Part shown: positions 58,034-64,000 of the stretch, one piece after another
Numbering within the stretch: position 1 is the first letter of the stretch
Layout of the letters: the number at the start of each line of letters is the position of its first letter
DNA from: Haloactinomyces albus
GTDB taxonomy: Bacteria; Actinomycetota; Actinomycetes; Mycobacteriales; Pseudonocardiaceae
Length of the DNA stretch: 64,000 nt
Reading direction: 5' to 3'
Assembly: GCF_031458135.1 (NCBI RefSeq)
Contig: NZ_JAVDXW010000001.1
Location: forward strand, 4,216,001 to 4,280,000
Made by a program: the position numbers and the translations under genes
Notes under the pieces: model-generated
The model's database searches: none
Told to the model about the DNA's origin: nothing
Seen by the model: only the letters and a program-made list of their open reading frames with translations

Positions 58034-59347
58034 GTGGACAAGATAGTAGCCGTTGTCGGAGCTGGCTACGTCGGACTCACCACCGCCGCGGGAATGGCCC
58101 ACCTCGGCCACCGTGTCGTGTGCGTCGACATCGACGAGCAGAAAATCGACCGACTCCGCCACAACCACGTCGACCTCGCCGAGCCCAACCTGCCGGAACT
58201 CGTGGCCCGCTACCTGCGGCACGGGCGTCTGTCGTTTCACACACGTCTGGAACACGCTGTGCCCGCCGCAGCAACGGTGTTTCTGTGCCTTCCCACCCCC
58301 GCCTCGCCCGAAGACGCCGTCGACATGCACGCCATCGACACGGTCACCCACCGTCTGGCCACCCTGGCACGTCCGGACAGCACAATCGTTGTGAAGTCCA
58401 CCGTCCCACCGGGAACGAACCGGCGCCTGACCGACCTGCTGCAACGGGACGACGTCACCCTGGTCAGCAACCCGGAATTCCTGCGAGAAGGAAGTTCTCT
58501 CCACGACTTCTTGAACCCGCAACGGATCGTGATCGGCGCCCACTGCTCAGCAGCAGCTCACCACGTGGCGCAGCTGTATGCCACGGACGCTCCTGTGCTG
58601 ACCACAGATCCCATCAGCGCTGAAATGATCAAGTACGCGACCAACAGCTACCTCGCCATGAAACTCGCCTACAGCAATACGCTCGCCGAGCTCTGCGAAC
58701 ACACCGGCGCCAACATCACCGACGTACTCACCGGCATCGGCCACGACTCCCGCATCGGAGCCTCCTACCTCCGCCCCGGCCCCGGCTGGGGCGGACCGTG
58801 CCTGCCCAAGGACACTCGAGCGCTGCTCGCGATCGGCAACGCCACTGGTTGCGACATCCCACTCTTGCGTGCCGCCCTCGAAGCCAACGCCCATCACCAG
58901 CGCCGCGTCGTCAAAATTGTGGAACACGCACTCCACCGCCAACTGGCCGGCTGTCACATTGGCGTCCTGGGCATGACCTTCAAGCCGGGGACGAACGACC
59001 TCCGTGACTCGCCAGCGTTGCCGATCACGACGATGCTGGCGGCACGGCATGCACATGTCCACGCCTACGACCCCGGCCTCTCAACACCGGTCGCCGGGCT
59101 GACTGACCATCTCACCCTCACTACAAGCGCTGCGGAGGCACTGGCGGGGTGTGACCTCGCACTACTGCTCACCGACTGGCCTGAATTCGCCTCACTGCCC
59201 TGGAACAGCCTGGCAGCACGCATGCGAGGAAACATCGTCGTCGACACCCGCAACCAACTCGACCCCACCTACCTCGCCGAAGCAGGCTTGCACGTACGCG
59301 CCTTGGGCAGCCCCCTTCCAGACCTGCCAGCGGTACGAACTGCCTAG
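58034..59347 (+). CDS. UDP-glucose/GDP-mannose dehydrogenase family protein
   Basis: A 437-residue nucleotide-sugar dehydrogenase, most like UDP-glucose 6-dehydrogenase. VVGAGYVGLTTAAGMAHLGH (residues 7-26) binds NAD; NPEFLREGSSLHDFLNP near 146 and the nucleophile Cys256 in GPGWGGPCLPKDTRAL are catalytic. KYATNSYLAMK and GMTFKPGTNDLRDSP are typical. GTG 58034 has GGGAGG ahead. It would make UDP-glucuronate for the epimerase and glycosyltransferase. The stop TAG (59345-59347) is built from the TA target duplication and the first base of the IS630 element, and would be TAG without it too. Confidence 0.87.
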   Translation: MDKIVAVVGAGYVGLTTAAGMAHLGHRVVCVDIDEQKIDRLRHNHVDLAEPNLPELVARYLRHGRLSFHTRLEHAVPAAATVFLCLPTPASPEDAVDMHAIDTVTHRLATLARPDSTIVVKSTVPPGTNRRLTDLLQRDDVTLVSNPEFLREGSSLHDFLNPQRIVIGAHCSAAAHHVAQLYATDAPVLTTDPISAEMIKYATNSYLAMKLAYSNTLAELCEHTGANITDVLTGIGHDSRIGASYLRPGPGWGGPCLPKDTRALLAIGNATGCDIPLLRAALEANAHHQRRVVKIVEHALHRQLAGCHIGVLGMTFKPGTNDLRDSPALPITTMLAARHAHVHAYDPGLSTPVAGLTDHLTLTTSAAEALAGCDLALLLTDWPEFASLPWNSLAARMRGNIVVDTRNQLDPTYLAEAGLHVRALGSPLPDLPAVRTA

Positions 59348-59361
59348 TGCTGTGACCGTGA
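59347..59361 (+). repeat. Left terminal inverted repeat of the IS630 element
   Basis: GTGCTGTGACCGTGA, identical to the reverse complement of 60543-60557. Preceded by the TA target site that forms the stop codon of the UDP-glucose dehydrogenase gene. Confidence 0.9.
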
Positions 59362-59378
59362 TTGTTTGGGGTGTTTGG

Positions 59379-60505
59379 TCATGCTGCTCGGGGTCTGCCC
59401 CAGCGGTGGCCTTTTTCGCTGCGGATGCGGGCGCGTTCGCGGCGTTTCGCGGCCAGTACGTCGGGGTGGCGGGCGTGGGCGTTGCGCCAGCGCAGGTACC
59501 GGTGTAGCTCGCGGGTCTGGACCACGTGGTTGGGGTGGTTGGAGTTGGCCAGGGTGAACTGCCGCAACGGCCCGAAGTGCGCCTCGATCGGGTTGGCCCA
59601 CGAGGCATAAGTGGGGGTGAAGCACAACTCGACGTTGTTGCGCGCGGCCCAGCGGCGGATCGTGGCACCGGTGTGGGCGGAGAGGTTGTCCAAGATGACG
59701 GAGATCGGCTGCCCATCGGGCCGGGCAGCCCGAATGCTTGTGAGGGCGGTGAGGGTGTTGCCAGTGCCCTTCTTGCGGTGGTTGATGCCCCACAGGGTGT
59801 CATCGCCGATCGAGTAGCAGCCGTGGAAATAGGTCACTGAAATGGGGGCGGCGATACGTCGCCGGCACTCGATCCGGTCTCCCGCTGGTGGTCCAGCAGG
59901 CACCGCCGACCGGGCGGATACCCAGCGGGGGCGAACTCATCGAAGGCGAAAGTCCGATCCGGGTAGTGGTCCAGGACGTGTTCGATCCGGTCGAGTTTGG
60001 CGTCGAAGTCCGGGTCGGTGGACTCTTTCCAGGTCTTGGTGCGCTGGAACGTGATTCCTCGCCGGTTGAGCAGCGTGCGCAGTGCTTCCCGGCCGATCCG
60101 GATCGGCCGGGAGGGGTGCTCGGCCAGGTAGTCAGCCAACTTGCGGATCGACCAGCGCGTAAACGGACGCCCCAGCTTGCGGGGGCGAGTGGCGGCCGTC
60201 GCGGCGACGAAGTCTTCGTCGCCGGTACTGAGCAGGCGGGGACGGCCTCCCGCCCAGTTAGGGTCCAGGCAGGCCAGCCCGGTCTCGTTGAACCGGTGAA
60301 TCACCTCCCGCACCGTGTCCTCATCGGCAGCGACCAGCTTGGCGATCACCGGCACCGGGTTCCCACCGGCCGAGGCCAGAATCATCGTCGCCCGCCGCCA
60401 CCGGATGACACTCCTGGCCTGCTTCGGCTCACCACGCCGCACGATCCGCTGCAGCCGCTGGCCCTCTTCCGGCGTCAACCGACGCACCCGCACACGTTCC
60501 GCCAT
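59379..60505 (-). pseudogene. IS630-family transposase, frameshifted
   Basis: Starting from ATG 60505 (MAERVRVRRLTPEEGQRL) the first part has the HTH region and runs to FAFDEF, which holds the first Asp of the DDE triad. At about 59925 the frame must shift to continue as PLGIRPVGGACWTTSGRPDR. Near 59850 it must shift again to VTYFHGCYSIGDDTLWGI. The last part has VILDNLSAHTGA (second Asp) and YASWANPIEAHFGPLRQF (Glu) and stops at 59379. An extra C in GCCCCCG near 59925 would explain the first shift. Some IS630 members use programmed frameshifting, but two needed shifts argue for decay or sequence errors. Confidence 0.75.
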
Positions 60506-60542
60506 CCCAGCAGACTGCCACGTGATCAAACCCGGCCAACCT

Positions 60543-60557
60543 TCACGGTCACAGCAC
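60543..60557 (-). repeat. Right terminal inverted repeat of the IS630 element
   Basis: TCACGGTCACAGCAC, the mirror of the left end at 59347-59361, followed by TA at 60558-60559. Confidence 0.9.
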
Positions 60558-60559
60558 TA

Positions 60560-60697
60560 GCCAAGCACCTCCGCGACGTCGGTCAAGCCAGCACCTATGA
60601 CCGCGAGATCGCTGCTGCCGATCACATCGTGCGGGCTCAGCAGTTGCTCAATCAGGATGCCGATCGTGACACGTTCACGGAGCTACTCAGCGCCTGA
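60560..60697 (+). pseudogene. Orphan 3' coding remnant next to the IS element
   Basis: In one frame right after the IS, 45 codons read AKHLRDVGQASTYDREIAA and then HIVRAQQLLNQDADRDTF before a TGA. The composition is protein-like, with a helix-forming pattern, but there is no start codon before the IS boundary. In the pre-insertion sequence the frame would run back into the end of the dehydrogenase gene in another frame. It looks like the tail of a gene whose 5' part is lost. Function not recognised. Confidence 0.35.
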
Positions 60698-60902
60698 TCG
60701 ACCGCACGCAATCGGGCACGTCCCCGCTCCCGGGGGCGGCCCCGATTGGTATTTGCGCCGGTCACAGCGCCTCAAAAGCGGTGTGATTTTGTAAATCTGG
60801 CGTGCGGTTACGTGTCGCGGTCGGTGATGTGGGTTTCGGAGTACTCGATACGTACCTCGATATCGGCAGTGAGATCTTCTCTTTGCCCGGTGGGGAGCAC
60901 GG

Positions 60903-61397
60903 TCACGGGGTGTCGCCGTGCCCGATGCCCGCGGCGAGCAGTTCCGACGACTCGGGCCTGCCGTCGAGCACCCGGTTGGTGCGGGTGGTGATCCGCCAGC
61001 CGCCGGTGTCCTTGCGCAGTCGCCAGTGGTTGGCGGTGGCGCGGCGAATCCGGAAGCGACCACCGGTGTGGATGACCATCAGCGAGTGGCAGACGGCAAC
61101 CGCCTCGTTCCCGGTCACGGTGACATGGGGAGGTCCGACGAGATGGGCGCAGCCACTGTCGATCCACCGCCGGTGGTTGGCCGAGCGCACCATCGCCGCG
61201 ATCTCCTCGTGCCCGGTCATCAACAGCTCGTCGACGTCGTAGCTGCCGTCCTGCCGCCACAATCCGGCCACCGCTTCGGCGCTGCCGCTGTCGACGAGCG
61301 GCCCGTAGGAGGCCACCAGCCGGGCTACGGCTCGTTCGTCCTCCAGCTCCTCGACACGACGTTCGAGAGCGGCCAGCCGCTGCTCGACATCACTCAT
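60903..61397 (-). CDS. SnoaL-like (NTF2-fold) protein
   Basis: A 164-residue protein. The N-terminal 25 residues (MSDVEQRLAALERRVEELED) form a coiled coil, followed by an NTF2-like domain: ARLVASYGPLVDSGSAEAVAGLW, then CAHLVGPPHVTVTGNEAVAVCHS and WRLRKDTGGWRIT. The bile-acid dehydratase BaiE and several ring-modifying enzymes have this fold. Its start overlaps the end of the F420 oxidoreductase gene by 8 bases, so both are from one mRNA. Function not certain. Confidence 0.75.
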   Translation of the reverse strand: MSDVEQRLAALERRVEELEDERAVARLVASYGPLVDSGSAEAVAGLWRQDGSYDVDELLMTGHEEIAAMVRSANHRRWIDSGCAHLVGPPHVTVTGNEAVAVCHSLMVIHTGGRFRIRRATANHWRLRKDTGGWRITTRTNRVLDGRPESSELLAAGIGHGDTP

Positions 61398-62271
61398 CAC
61401 AGCACTCCCAAGGTCCATCGATCTTCTCGGCGAGCTGCCGAAGCGCCGCCAGTTGCTCGCAGTAGTGGTCGGTGGAGGTGGCGGTGATGCCGGTGCCGAC
61501 GAGGGTGGCGCCTGCGTCCCGGGCCCGGCGCAGTACCCGTTCACCGGCCTCGGGCGAGCCGATCGGGTCGAGGGTGCTCCCGGCGGGGAGCACGATCTCG
61601 AAACCTGCGGGCGGGTTCGCGGCGGTCACCATCTCCGCCAGCCTGTCCGTCGGGATCCCGAAGGGCACCCAGCCGTCGCCGTAGCTCAGCGCCCGCCGCA
61701 GTGATCGTGGTGTCCGCCCGCCGATCCAGAGCGGGACACGTGGCTGTACGGCATGGGGGTCGACGAGGAAGCCGGAGAAGTCGTAGTGCTCGCCGTGGTA
61801 TTCCGGCTCCGGCTGCGACAGCGCGGCGCGCAGCGCGGCGATCGCATCGTCGGCGCGCGCACCTCGGCCGTCGAACTGCGCCCCGAGCAGCTCGAACTCC
61901 TCCCGCAGGCTGCCGATACCGAGCCCCAGCGTGAGCCTGCCGCCGGACACCTGATCGAGCGTGCCGTAGCGTTTGGCGATCTCGAGCGGGTGGTGGTAGC
62001 CGACGACCAGCACCCGAGTGGCCAGCCGGATTCGCGTGGTGCGCGCGGCCAGATACCCGAAGGTGGCCAGCGGATCCCAGTAGGTGCCGCCACGTTGCTC
62101 GGCGATGTCGGTGGGGACGGCGACATGCTCGCTGCAGGTCAGATGGTGGAATCCCAGGCTGTCCGCGACTTCGGCGATTCGCCCCAGCTCCTCGATGCCC
62201 GCGGAGCGTTCCCACGTCGAGTGCACCCCCGGCACCTTGGTCACCACCGGGCTGACGATCCCGATCCGCAT
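61390..62271 (-). CDS. LLM-class F420-dependent oxidoreductase
   Basis: A 293-residue luciferase-like monooxygenase-fold protein: MRIGIVSPVVTKVPGVHS, FHHLTCSEHVAVP near residue 42, TTRIRLATRVLVVGYHHPLEIAKRY-type near 80, GGRLTLGLGIGSLREEFELLG near 110 and VPLWIGGRTPRSLRRAL near 185. These are the F420/flavin-binding blocks of actinobacterial LLM enzymes (TIGR03619-like). ATG 62271 is chosen; the frame is open upstream without coding character. It is divergent from the IclR gene. Substrate unknown; steroid-linked roles are possible by context. Confidence 0.82.
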   Translation of the reverse strand: MRIGIVSPVVTKVPGVHSTWERSAGIEELGRIAEVADSLGFHHLTCSEHVAVPTDIAEQRGGTYWDPLATFGYLAARTTRIRLATRVLVVGYHHPLEIAKRYGTLDQVSGGRLTLGLGIGSLREEFELLGAQFDGRGARADDAIAALRAALSQPEPEYHGEHYDFSGFLVDPHAVQPRVPLWIGGRTPRSLRRALSYGDGWVPFGIPTDRLAEMVTAANPPAGFEIVLPAGSTLDPIGSPEAGERVLRRARDAGATLVGTGITATSTDHYCEQLAALRQLAEKIDGPWECCDE

Positions 62272-62424
62272 TCTCGCCGCCTTCTGCTCGACTGCTGCTG
62301 GTGGCTCGTTCTTAGCCGAGTCGGGGTGGCTTCGCGTGGGTGCGTCCCGCTGACCGGGAGCCGCGCGGCGATGAGGCTGCATCGCCCCACCGGGAAACGG
62401 ACGGCAGTGGCCGCACACGAGTAC

Positions 62425-62453
62425 TTCCCTGTGACGTGGGTCGCTGCTAGATT
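62425..62453 (+). promoter_or_regulatory. Predicted promoter of the IclR-type gene
   Basis: TTCCCT (62425-62430), a 17-base spacer and TAGATT (62448-62453). GAGAAAC (62454-62460) and GTTTTCTC (62475-62482) just downstream form an interrupted inverted repeat that could be the regulator's own site; this stretch is markedly AT-rich. Confidence 0.5.
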
Positions 62454-62498
62454 GAGAAACAATAATTCATTTCAGTTTTCTCGGCTTGGGAGGGTGTC

Positions 62499-63389
62499 AT
62501 GACCGTGCTCAGTGCAGCGCCGGAGGCCGGGCGGGACCAGCGTCGCGGGTTGCCCCCATCGATGGTCGAGCGAATGACCCTGATCCTGGATTCCTTCGAG
62601 GGGCGATCGGTGCGGTTGAGCCTGGATGATGTCACACAGCGCACGCAGCTTCCCCGTTCAACCGCTCATCGGATCCTCGATCAGCTGGTGCGGCTGCGCT
62701 GGCTGGAACGCACCTCGTCCGGCTACAGCCTCGGTCAGCGCGTGCTCGGCATCGGCGGTCGCGATGGCAGCTGTGCCGAGGTTCGTTCCGTCGCCGCGCC
62801 GCTGCTGCACGAACTCCAGATGAAAACTGGAATGGTCGTTCACTTGGCGGTGCTCGACGGTGCCGAGGTGTACTACCTCGACAAGGTCGGCGGGCGCTTC
62901 GCCACGAGCGTGCCCTCACGGGTCGGGGGGCGCGTCCCGGCACACTGCACCGCGCTGGGCAAGGCCATGCTGACGTGGCTGCAACCGGAGCAGGTCGAGG
63001 ACCGGATCGGTGACGCCATCGTGCGATTGACCAACCGCACGATCGGTGATCTGAGCACGCTGCACCAGGAGCTCAACCGCATCCGGCGGCGACAAGGGCT
63101 GGCCTTCGAGCGCGGCGAGTGCTTTCCCGAGATCAGTTGCGTGGCGGCGGCCATTCGTGGTTCGGAGGAACTCCCGGCGAGCATTTCGCTCGTCGGCGAC
63201 CAGCGTGCGCCGCTGGAGAAGGTCGCCCCGCTGGTGGTCGATGCGGCGCGGCAGATATCGAGGGAATTGTTCCCGCACCTGCACGAGAACCGACGGTCGC
63301 CCCGGATCGCCGAGGCGCCGGAGGCAACCTGGTCCTCCGAGACCATGGACCGCTTTCTGGCCACCGGCCAGTACGGCGACTGGCTCTGA
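62499..63389 (+). CDS. IclR-family transcriptional regulator
   Basis: A 296-residue IclR protein. The winged helix-turn-helix is at residues 20-80 (ERMTLILDSFEG, LSLDDVTQRTQLPRSTAHRI, LDQLVRLRWLERTSSGYSLG). The effector domain has VYYLDKVGGR near 128, RVPAHCTALGKAMLTWL near 148, and GLAFERGECFPEISCVAAAIR near 205, the IclR ligand-pocket signature. ATG 62499 has GGGAGGG ahead. It stands between a F420 enzyme operon and an HsaB-like flavin reductase gene and may control either; the ligand is not known. Confidence 0.85.
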   Translation: MTVLSAAPEAGRDQRRGLPPSMVERMTLILDSFEGRSVRLSLDDVTQRTQLPRSTAHRILDQLVRLRWLERTSSGYSLGQRVLGIGGRDGSCAEVRSVAAPLLHELQMKTGMVVHLAVLDGAEVYYLDKVGGRFATSVPSRVGGRVPAHCTALGKAMLTWLQPEQVEDRIGDAIVRLTNRTIGDLSTLHQELNRIRRRQGLAFERGECFPEISCVAAAIRGSEELPASISLVGDQRAPLEKVAPLVVDAARQISRELFPHLHENRRSPRIAEAPEATWSSETMDRFLATGQYGDWL

Positions 63390-63396
63390 AGCGGGC

Positions 63397-63951
63397 TCAT
63401 CCCCAGCGGTCCGTCCCACACCATGGCGCGGGCGGGGACTGCTCGGCGTGCTCCGGTTCGATCCCGAACCGGCCCCGGAAGAAAATCATCGGGCGTTCCT
63501 CGTTCACCGTCTCCAGTTGCAACACGTGCCCGATCACCACGTCGTGGTCACCCGCTACGTGGACATCGTGGATTTCTGCATGTACACGCAGCAGCACGTC
63601 ACGCAGCGCGGGCGTGTTCCAGTGGGACAGCTCCCAGTCCAACCCGTCGTACTTGCGCCCCCGGTGCGATCCGAAGCGGTCACAGAGGTCGGTTTGCTGC
63701 TCGGAGAGCACATTGACGCAGAACCGTCCGGCGTTGCGGATCCGCGGCCAGGCGCGACCGGAATGGTCGGCGCAGAACAGCACCAGAGGTGGCTCCAGCG
63801 ATACCGAGGCGAACGACTGGCAGGCGAAGCCCACCGCCTCGTCGCCGTCGATACCGGTCACCACGGTGACGCCGCTGGCGAAGGCACCCATCGCCGTGCG
63901 CATTTCCGCGGGAGTCGGTGCCGTCCCGGCGGGTGCTTCTGTGGAAGTCAT
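63397..63951 (-). CDS. Flavin reductase of two-component monooxygenase (HsaB-like)
   Basis: A 184-residue FMN/FAD reductase. AMGAFASGVTVVTGIDGDEAVGFACQSFASVSLEPPLVLFC-type blocks (residues 20-60), then GRFCVNVLSEQQTDLCDRFG and DWELSHWNTPAL, follow HsaB of Mycobacterium closely, and IFFRGRFGIEPE is at the end. HsaB supplies reduced flavin to HsaA, which hydroxylates 3-HSA in steroid ring A breakdown. The hsaA partner is not in the window, and may lie beyond base 64000. Other two-component hydroxylases use similar reductases, so hsaB is a likely but not certain name. It converges with the IclR gene 8 bases away. Confidence 0.78.
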   Translation of the reverse strand: MTSTEAPAGTAPTPAEMRTAMGAFASGVTVVTGIDGDEAVGFACQSFASVSLEPPLVLFCADHSGRAWPRIRNAGRFCVNVLSEQQTDLCDRFGSHRGRKYDGLDWELSHWNTPALRDVLLRVHAEIHDVHVAGDHDVVIGHVLQLETVNEERPMIFFRGRFGIEPEHAEQSPPAPWCGTDRWG

Positions 63952-64000
63952 GGCACCGCACGTTAGGTGTCGCGACGATGGTGCCGCGCCGGCGTCCCGA

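Larger units (their letters stand above)
59347..60557. mobile_element. IS630-family insertion sequence, 1211 bp
   Basis: The element is bounded by 15-base perfect terminal inverted repeats GTGCTGTGACCGTGA (59347-59361) and TCACGGTCACAGCAC (60543-60557), and flanked by TA at 59345-59346 and 60558-60559, the target duplication expected of IS630/Tc1 elements. Beyond the first 15 bases the ends diverge. Inside is one leftward transposase gene with frameshifts. Confidence 0.9.

Noticed and set aside
49573-59347. Prophage DNA hypermodification module (hydroxymethyl-carbamoyl pyrimidine, kinase, glycosyltransferase)
   Set aside because: There are no phage structural, replication or lysis genes nearby, and the sugar dehydrogenase, epimerase and APH kinases point to a small-molecule product. 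It remains an outside possibility.
58034-59347. UDP-glucose dehydrogenase truncated by the IS insertion
   Set aside because: The stop TAG exists both with and without the element, and the protein has full family length with a normal C-terminus.
60808-60900. Open frame on the minus strand beyond the SnoaL-like gene (tail TGQREDLTADIEVRIEYSET)
   Set aside because: It is the continuation of a frame that overlaps the SnoaL-like gene, with no start codon of its own; too short to support.
1-64000. tRNA, rRNA, CRISPR arrays, origins and riboswitches
   Set aside because: No cloverleaf, repeat-spacer array or known riboswitch core was noticed by eye; a covariance-model search could still find small RNAs.

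Overview
The window is chromosomal DNA from a high-GC actinomycete, probably of the Pseudonocardiales type (Saccharopolyspora, Amycolatopsis or relatives; inferred, not proven). Supporting signs are the GC-rich codon use with many GTG starts and ATGA/GTGA gene overlaps, a KstR2-type steroid regulon, a mycothiol-dependent formaldehyde dehydrogenase, a predicted F420 enzyme and an XRE/DUF397 regulator pair.

Region 1 (1-14.7 kb) is the KstR2 regulon for catabolism of the steroid C and D rings (the HIP pathway). It holds the HIP-CoA ligase fadD3, acyl-CoA dehydrogenases (fadE30, fadE31 and a partial fadE32-like gene), a crotonase, ipdF, kstR2, fadA6, ipdC, ipdB, ipdA, echA20, two more SDRs and a MaoC-type hydratase. 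A perfect KstR2 operator lies between fadD3 and fadE30. A tandem imperfect pair lies between echA20 and the next SDR.

Region 2 (14.9-25.1 kb) is a dipeptide/oligopeptide-type ABC importer with two paralogous lipoprotein binding proteins, two permeases and two ATPases. It is interleaved with an SDR, a SnoaL-like protein and an alkyl-sulfatase-like metallo-beta-lactamase protein.

Region 3 (25.3-35.2 kb) turns creatine into central metabolites. Creatinase is divergent from an operon of heterotetrameric sarcosine oxidase (soxBDAG), L-serine dehydratase, mycothiol-dependent formaldehyde dehydrogenase and an MBL hydrolase. Two genes look damaged: a short glyA-like remnant sits where glyA is expected, and sdaA carries an in-frame amber codon.

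Region 4 (35.3-42.4 kb) returns to steroids: a secreted lipase, two FAD dehydrogenases (one a KstD homologue), a small Cys-rich protein coupled to a KshA-type Rieske oxygenase, and an SDR. KstD plus KshA is the classic pair that opens ring B.

Region 5 (42.4-49.5 kb) is accessory DNA: a CoiA-like predicted nuclease with a partner, a badly decayed zinc-binding/exonuclease gene, XRE and DUF397 regulators, and a string of small unknown proteins, one frameshifted.

Region 6 (49.6-59.3 kb) is a tightly coupled ten-gene operon that I do not recognise as a described pathway. It encodes an NDP-sugar epimerase, a thymidylate-synthase homologue with the Asn-to-Asp change typical of cytidylate hydroxymethylases, an O-carbamoyltransferase, a glycosyltransferase, a P-loop kinase, a methyltransferase, two APH-fold kinases, a histidine phosphatase and a UDP-glucose dehydrogenase. 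The best reading is biosynthesis of a modified nucleoside or sugar. An IS630-family element has inserted exactly in the stop codon of the last gene.

Region 7 (60.9-64 kb) holds a SnoaL-like protein, a luciferase-like F420 oxidoreductase, an IclR regulator and an HsaB-like flavin reductase, which may be the edge of a further steroid (ring A) cluster outside the window.
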